Shown here: positions 57,814 through 64,000 of the stretch, in pieces
Layout of the letters: each line of letters opens with the position of its first letter
Position numbering within the stretch: position 1 is the first letter of the stretch
Source of the DNA: Evernia prunastri
Lineage: Eukaryota > Ascomycota > Lecanoromycetes > Lecanorales > Parmeliaceae
NCBI GenBank assembly: GCA_003184365.1
Contig: NKYR01000026.1
Coordinates: forward strand, 186,001-250,000
DNA length: 64,000 nucleotides
Direction of reading: 5' to 3'
The notes under the pieces: model-generated
Database searches by the model: none
What the model saw: only the letters and a program-made list of their open reading frames with translations
What the model was told of the DNA's origin: nothing
Translations under genes and position numbers: made by a program

Positions 57814-59366
57814 CGACGTAGGAATCGTCTGTGGTCTAGGGACTAAAATTTAGAGAGGGGTTGTGAATAATTTATAGGCTGATCTGCAGCAGGTCAGCAT
57901 CAAAATGACTCATTCTCGGTCGCATACGGAGTACCTGCATATGCGACCTCTGACTCGGATAATCCGATGGTCACAGCGGTGAGCGGCTTGAGTCATGGCA
58001 ACTATCCCGGGCTCGTCACTACAATAGAGAAATACTCTCGGACGGTCTGACGGAAGTTTGAATTGGGTGAACCGTTGATAAATTGATTTAAAATTGAAAG
58101 TCTTGTAATTTAGGATATCGTTAGTTATCGAGTTATGCAAGTCACAAGTCAATACATTCTGTGATCCTTGCCGGCTCCCAGTGCAAATTGATTTGTGTTG
58201 TTGTATCCTATCATGGAGCAGCGGTTTTCAATCTATGCATGCCCTCAATGCTACACGAAATCCATTCCCGCTTCAAGAGAATATATGGTGATGTGCGCTG
58301 CACGGTCCAAGGCGGCTTCGTGTGCTAGGCTGATCAGAGAGGACTTGGTGGAGGCCTAGGATAGCTTTAGAAGCGACCGTTAGAAAAACAGAGTATTTCC
58401 TTGACTGGCTATACGTACACTACACGTGATTGTCGGTTTCCCGACGTCGCTTATGTTGTCACCGTTGGTGTGTAGGAGATGATCTTCGATTTGGTTCAGA
58501 ACTTGCAAGAACTCTTCAGTGGTTTCGGCTGTCAATCTTCGTAACACACATGAAGAGCCGATACCAAATGTTGCGCAACAATATCCGTACCAAGTTGGAG
58601 AATGTGCACGTCTCAGCTGCACGCTCACCGTGCAGCAGTCGAAGCTGAGATGCAGATATCCAGCGCAACACGCTCTGCAGGGGTGGTAGGGGTTTACGTG
58701 CGTCGCCCGGTATGGAGAAGGGATATCCAGTCGGATCTCGGACCGGCGCCGAGATAGGAGATTCTCTCATACCTTACGGAAACCTACTTGGCATCAGCTT
58801 AACGGGTCACCGTCGTTTGCATGCTTTGTAAGGAAACGCACAGTCAGACCAGATGAGGACCATCGTAAGATGCAATGGGGGGAAACTTTTGCATGTCCTT
58901 GTCACATCGCCTGGGACTATCGAATGTATTCCTTGTTCTCACAATCTCGCATTGTGGCTGATCCTCTGCTTTGGTTTGAGATTCAGCCTTTCCGTTGCTG
59001 ACGTGCATCTGTTGCTGCGCAAATTGTTGATCACCTCAATCTGTGCGCTACGTACTCGTCGTTGGTGACTTCAGTCTCCGGACACACCAAACGTTGTGCT
59101 TTTATGAGAAACACGATACCTCGATAATAATCGAACTTACAACAAAGATTCTGCTACAAAAGTTGGAGATCTTCCAAATTGTAAGTTGTATACTAACTGG
59201 TTTTTTCAATATCTTTTGTTGTCGCGTAACAGCGGCCTGAGTCTAGAGTGTGAATTCTCGATGTCCGGAGACCTAAGTCACCAATGGAGTACATCCTATC
59301 AGCGACTATTCTCAGTGATGTCTCCCCTCCGTCTGCGTCTCTGAATCGCACTGCTCTCCTTGAGTC
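57814..59366. other. Gene-poor region
   Basis: About 1.5 kb without a credible gene. The part 58070-58150 is AT-rich. Minus-strand frames at 58380-58770 have some helix-like character but no family could be recognised and the frames do not join cleanly. Confidence 0.4.
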
Positions 59367-60572
59367 ATGTCGCAACCTTCCAAGGCTGAGTTCTTCGTAA
59401 GAATTCTGTCCTCGCATGTCCGTCCGAAGATACCACACAACCATACTAACGTCGGCGACAGACTCTTTCGTGGACGTTCACAGGTCCCGCCATCCTGTTG
59501 CTTATCGGACGTTTCATGATTGTCAAGCGCGTGCTGGAAGGCTTTCGTACGGGTGACTGGACTCACGCCTTCGCGTTGGTCGTCCTGCAGAGTATTGATA
59601 CGGCGATTTACCCTTGAACCATAAAGCTAAGTGTCAAGATTTCAGGTATGTAGCAAGAATGATGTGTAGATTGCTTGAATTATTCTACCTCAGAATCTCC
59701 TGGGGGATGTCTTTGACCCCATAGAAATTTGGTGATATAGCCAAAGGTCATAGCTGAGAACCCAAATTTTGACACTAAGTGTATGGAGCAGGAGCGTCGG
59801 TAGCCTCTCGCGAAATACTAGAGCGACTCTTCCGTCCTGAAATTTCTGGCGTCTTCTTGTTCTGGATGATCTTATGTGCGATCAAGTTCACCTTGCTGAT
59901 TTTCTTCCGTCAAATCTTCGGTGTCACTAGGCTTTTCATGAGATGGTGGTGGGCTCTCTTCATTTTTACTTGGCTCGCGTTTGGGGCCTTCTTCCTTGCG
60001 GCGCTATGGGTCTGTGGCAATCCCTCCGATCTATTTGTTCTCGGTGAGTGCATTGAACTTGTGCTTTCCACAGTCACTGCTAACAGACTGCCAGAGAAAT
60101 GTATAGCTCCACATGCTTCGCACGTTATGAACAACTATTCGGAAGTAGCCTTCTCTCTCAACGTATTCTCCGACCTCGCTAGTAAGTGTCTCAATTCTGG
60201 GAAAGAGAGTCCTTATATTGATGAATACTAGTCACGATCTTCGCAATCTATTTCCTGCAAGACCATAAGATGCAAGTAGGGAAGAAGATCGCCGTGGGAT
60301 GCTTGTTATCCGCGGGACTGGTCATCGTCGTCATAGAAGCAGTCCGGCTCAGCAAGCGGGACCCTGGAGGAGTCCGAAAACTGGACTCTGTTTACGCTAC
60401 CATGGAGCCTGTCATCGCGATTATGGTCGCCTGTCTGCCAACGTACAAATCCATATTTCATGTTTTTTCTGTGAAGAGCCGCCTCACGGCAAGGTACCAC
60501 AACGAGGGATATGAACTTGGCGAAAAATCTCCTCCGCCTCTTCCTGCCATGTTGTCACAACGCGAGGTCTAA
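59367..60572 (+). pseudogene. Second rhodopsin-domain fungal membrane protein, with premature stop
   Basis: Exons 59367-59396, 59462-59645, 59780-60043, 60095-60181 and 60232-60572 would give 301 residues with all splice junctions in frame. Family pieces: SWTFTGPAILLLIGRFMIVKR, GDWTHAFALVVL, FWMILCAIKFTLLIFFRQIFG, RWWWALFIFTWLAFGAFF, SEVAFSLNVFSDLAITIFAIYFL and MEPVIAIMVACLPTYKSIF, the order of helices in rhodopsin-like fungal proteins. Exon 2 contains an in-frame TGA at 59615-59617 (IYP-stop-TIKL). I found no alternative splice that removes it and keeps the frame. It is therefore probably a pseudogene, or translation begins downstream. Same family as the minus-strand gene at 51.9-53.3 kb, but not closely similar. 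Confidence 0.6.
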
Positions 60573-60894
60573 TATCCCGCTGGAATTGGGTCTGTAGTAA
60601 GAAGGGATGTTCAGCCGGAACAGCCTCGCCTTTCGCTATTCCACTGACTCCCCCAATGCTTGGAGGACAGCTTTACCAGAACGGTGGATGAATTATAGCA
60701 ATAGGAGAGGATCGTAGGCAAATTTAAGGACATTTACTTGTTACGACAAGGACCGCGAGGGACAATTAGGTAGAGGCCGAATACGGCTGACGGCGAGGCG
60801 GCAGCTTCCGCTATCTTCCCGCTAGTCCAAGAATGTTTTTCTCTCCATCCACCTGTGACTACCTTGTTGACTTGTCGAGCTGGGATCTAGCAAG
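60573..60894. other. Intergenic region upstream of Fmp32-type gene
   Basis: About 320 bp. Marks the right border of the accessory segment. No feature recognised other than the probable promoter. Confidence 0.4.
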
Positions 60895-62338
60895 ATGTCT
60901 ATCCCACGCCTGACATTCCTCTACCCTCACCTGTTTAACCCAGCACGAGTTCACAATGCAAGCCATGCTTTGAAGCCCTTACGTTCTGCCCAAAATCCCT
61001 TCCAAAAAGCAAGCATCAGCACTACTCGACCCCACAAACAAGAGACCTACCTCCAACGCTATGGCACCGCCGCGGAACCTCAGCCTCCCCCAAGCATGCC
61101 CTCGAAACCTCAGGGCGAGAAGTCCTTAGCCGGTGTCATTGAGAAAGAAGTGAAAGGAGACACCAAACCCGGGCAAAAGAAACTAGAAGCCCCTCCATCA
61201 AAAGAACTCGAGAAAAAGGCAACACCAGAATCCAAAGACGGAGACCAAGACAAGCCAGACGTCTCTCGCGACGCTGCAATTACAACCACGATGCGCGACC
61301 CCTCCACCCGAGCCACCGAACTTGACGCCTCAGAATCCCATCGCAAACAAGCCTCCCCCAAATCCATCAACGAAAACAAAGCCCGCACTGCCAAGCCGCT
61401 CGAAACGGTGCTTCAAATGGGCGCCCCGACTGTCGAGAAACCAGAAGAGCATAAAGCACCGCATTTGCAGGCGCCGCCGTACGTGCACCATTTCGACACG
61501 TTCACGCTCGTGAAAGATCTGCAGGGGGGTGGTTTCACCGAGGAGCAGAGCGTGACGATCATGAAGGCCGTGCGGGGACTGTTGGCGGTGAACCTGGATG
61601 TGGCTAAAGAGGGGCTGGTCTCAAAGTCCGACGTCGAAAATGTAACACCCCCCTTTCTTTCATTCTTTGCCCCTCCTACAACCCCACCTCCTCCACACAC
61701 CTCCTCGCTCAACCCAACAAATCCGTCCTCTCTAACCCTCATGCCCCCCAAAAAAGGAAACCTACCTCTTCCGCGCCGCCTGCTCCGAACTCCGCACCGA
61801 GATCCTCAACACGCGCAAATCCTCCTCCACCCACACCCGCACCCAGCTCTCCCCCCTCCAGCACACCTACGACATCCTCTCCCAGCGCGTCAGCCAGGAG
61901 ACGCTGAGCCTGAAAGACGACCTCCGCGGCATGCTCAACGACCGCCGCATGGCCGTGCGCATGCAGAGCCAGACGCGCGACGGGGAGATCAGCGAGCTCA
62001 ACTACAAGATCAGCGTCGTGCTCGGGTCCGAGCAGAAGAGCGAGGTCGAGGGCTTGCGGTGGGTGCTGACGCGGAGGGCCGCGATGGCGATCGGCTTGAT
62101 GGCCGTGCTTATACTCGGGAGCCTGAGGTATGGGAGCTATAAGATGCATGAGAGGGATATCGAGGCGAGGAAGCAGGCTGGTTCGCAGGGTTCGGGGAGC
62201 GGGACGGGTAGTGGGAGTGGGAGTGGGAGTGGAGGGGCAGGCTTTACTGTGCCGAGTCGAGAAATCGCGACGCAGACGGAGGAGAAGGGTGCGATGGGGG
62301 ATAAGAGTGAGAATGTTGGGTACGTGTCCTTGGGATAG
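60895..62338 (+). CDS. FMP32: CCDC90/Fmp32-type mitochondrial inner-membrane protein (DUF1640)
   Basis: Exons 60895-61641 and 61757-62338 give 442 residues (115-nt intron, phase 0). The N-terminus is basic and Ser/Thr-rich like a mitochondrial presequence. After a long charged linker the DUF1640 domain starts at YVHHFDTFTLVKDLQGGGFTEEQSVTIMKAVRGLL, continues through a coiled coil (RTEILNTRKSS, LSQRVSQETLSLKDDLRGMLNDRR) and ends with one membrane segment (AMAIGLMAVLILGSLRYGSY). Human relatives are CCDC90A/MCUR1 and CCDC90B; yeast Fmp32 is linked to complex IV assembly. The tail has a Gly/Ser run. The symbol denotes family membership, not proven orthology. Confidence 0.82.
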
Positions 62339-62546
62339 AGGGGATAGACAGGGAAGGTGAAGTATTGGTGATAAAGTTTCGATCGACTATGCAGCGTATA
62401 TACCCCCATTCATTCGATGAGAACCCCATTAATCGCACTCCAATGGCAATGACTCCCCACATCAATGCTTCGCTAAAACATGCGCAAATGAATTATACAC
62501 ACAACGATACCAAACCGTAAAACAAACAGGCAACCTTTGGCCAATT

Positions 62547-64000
62547 TCATCTTCCCCCAAAATTCAACTTGAGCGCAATACTGGGCTCCGTCTCTCCAGC
62601 GCTATCCCTGTTCACGCCGGTGCTTCTCCCCGCCCCACCACCCTCTCGAATGACAGTCTCCATGAACGTTCTCTGTCCGGCGCTCATCTTGGCCACCACG
62701 CCCCGGAACATAGGCGTCAGGCTGCCCCCCGCCAGCTCGAGCAGCCGTTGCGACGTTTCGAGGTAAACTGCTTTGCCCTCGGCCGAAGCGCGGGTCAGGA
62801 GCATCGGGATGACGATGCACATTGCGGCTGAGGACGCATCGCCCGAGGTGGTCGTGACGAAAGACGTGAGAGCGTGTGCGGTGAGTGAGCGTGCGTTCTC
62901 CGGATCCGGTAGTGCTGTGTCGGCCGTGAAGCGAAGGAGGTGTGGGAATAGGTATCGTGCGATTGACTCGTCCGTCTCGCTTTTCGGACTGACCATGACG
63001 AGAGAGCGAAGGCAGCTTGCGACGACCTTTGCGAGACCAAGGTCCTGAAGGCAGCCAAGCATCTCATCCAATGTACGTGTGATGAGAGGATCGTTTGGAG
63101 CCAGAGAACGAGACGCGTTGGTCAGAAGTATGGTACAGGCGAGAAGGGTGTTCTTGGCGCATGGAAGCGAGGTTTCCGATTCGCGGCGTTGGGCGTGCGA
63201 GAGTATTGAGAGGAATTGGTGGAGACAGCCACGGATCAAATCAGAGCTGGCTGCTGATGTAGACGCGATTGCAATGGTTTGAAGGAATCGTTTGAAGATC
63301 GGAAAGGCTTGGGGGACGACTTTAGCCTGGCATGCGCCGGTGCTCAGGATAGTGGCAAAGATGTGAAGGATGCTGGCGTGGAGATCGGTTTTAATGATGG
63401 AGGGAAATATCTCGGAAGCGTCTACCAGGGCTTCTAGGGACGTCTGAATAACTGGTACGGCTTCATCGGAGAGCTGTGGTCTTATTGAAGGGCTGCGCTC
63501 TGCGAGATTGGGCAAGGCGCCTGCAAGAACCAGGACCATGATTCTTGTCAACTCAAAAAGCTGCTCGATGTCATCTGATAGGTGCTCTCCATTGCTGTCT
63601 TCGCCTCTCGCAGATGGATGCGTGAGACACATGTTCCTCGCAAGATCGACAATGACAAGTTGGACATCGAGACCTTCGGTAAGGGCCAATCGATCGAAGA
63701 GCTCCATAGTCTCCGCGAACACAGCGTCTTGGAAGACCGCATTACCAGAGACTGATGGCTGAAGAATTCTTTTGAGCGCCGAAAGAATTTCTAGGGTCTG
63801 CCCTTCGGAACCGCTCCCGGGCCTCGTAGTTAATGCTTCGATCACTATACCAAAAAGAACGAAGAAAAAGGCAGCCGGTTCATCACGGTAGTTAATATTA
63901 TGCTTTGAGGCAACAGTGCCATTGGCCTTAGCAGTGCTTGATTTGCCATCCAGCGCGTCAAAGACAAATTCGCTGTCCTGGTCAATTAGACTGGCAATAG
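62547..64000 (-). CDS. LAA1: HEAT-repeat protein Laa1 (HEATR5 family), C-terminal part
   Basis: Minus-strand frame open from the window edge to the stop at 62547; about 484 residues are seen. The part RDEPAAFFFVLFGIVIEALTT and the extreme C-terminus KMSAGQRTFMETVIREG ... PSIALKLNFGG match the end of Laa1/HEATR5. Alpha-helical HEAT-type repeats run through the whole piece. Known role: large adaptor protein working with the AP-1 clathrin adaptor in trans-Golgi and endosome traffic. No start is visible because the gene continues outside the window. The stop is only about 200 bp from the stop of the convergent Fmp32-type gene. Confidence 0.82.
   Translation of the reverse strand, partial: IASLIDQDSEFVFDALDGKSSTAKANGTVASKHNINYRDEPAAFFFVLFGIVIEALTTRPGSGSEGQTLEILSALKRILQPSVSGNAVFQDAVFAETMELFDRLALTEGLDVQLVIVDLARNMCLTHPSARGEDSNGEHLSDDIEQLFELTRIMVLVLAGALPNLAERSPSIRPQLSDEAVPVIQTSLEALVDASEIFPSIIKTDLHASILHIFATILSTGACQAKVVPQAFPIFKRFLQTIAIASTSAASSDLIRGCLHQFLSILSHAQRRESETSLPCAKNTLLACTILLTNASRSLAPNDPLITRTLDEMLGCLQDLGLAKVVASCLRSLVMVSPKSETDESIARYLFPHLLRFTADTALPDPENARSLTAHALTSFVTTTSGDASSAAMCIVIPMLLTRASAEGKAVYLETSQRLLELAGGSLTPMFRGVVAKMSAGQRTFMETVIREGGGAGRSTGVNRDSAGETEPSIALKLNFGGR

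Noticed and set aside
58380..58770. Minus-strand frames with a helix-rich segment that first suggested the C-terminus of a zinc-cluster transcription factor
   Set aside because: No zinc cluster, no recognisable family motif, and the frames do not join through plausible splice sites.

Overview
The window is nuclear DNA of a filamentous ascomycete (Pezizomycotina). The signs are short spliceosomal introns (about 46-115 nt, GTAAGT-like donors, CTAAC-like branch sites shortly before the acceptor), compact housekeeping genes, and families typical of these fungi: DUF3684 ATPase-like protein, TRAPP subunit Trs120/HypA, HEAT-repeat Laa1, secreted cysteine-containing proteins, rhodopsin-domain membrane proteins and NACHT/WD NLR-like genes. 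I cannot fix the class from sequence alone; nothing contradicts Dothideomycetes. Most genes had to be rebuilt across introns, so exon joins are given in each entry.

Left part (1 to about 28.5 kb) is a dense housekeeping block: N-terminus of a DUF3684 protein, Trs120, an F-box-like protein, proteasome assembly chaperone Pac3, a four-exon secreted protein, DEAH helicase Ecm16/Dhr1, an Eci1-type enoyl-CoA isomerase, Pet100, Cwc21, Cdc123, Gpi13, an uncharacterised multi-pass membrane protein and Cog1. The functions cover vesicle tethering, ribosome biogenesis, splicing, translation initiation, GPI anchors, beta-oxidation and cytochrome oxidase assembly.

Middle part (about 28.5 to 60.6 kb) is sparse and accessory. 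It holds an internally repeated charged protein, a CCCH zinc-finger protein, a secreted glycoprotein-like protein, decayed NLR-like genes (serine hydrolase, NACHT and WD-type tail pieces on the minus strand), a group made of an MCT-type transporter, a CYP504-like P450 and a 2-oxoglutarate/Fe(II) oxygenase, a small zinc deaminase, a CYP52-like P450, a glutathione S-transferase-like protein and two rhodopsin-domain genes that both carry a reading-frame lesion. Long stretches here show no gene.

Right edge (60.9 to 64 kb) returns to conserved genes: a CCDC90/Fmp32-type mitochondrial membrane protein and the C-terminal end of Laa1. The accessory segment is therefore framed by conserved genes. The best candidates for a second look are the NLR remnants, the transporter/P450/dioxygenase group, the repeat protein and the paired broken rhodopsin-domain genes.
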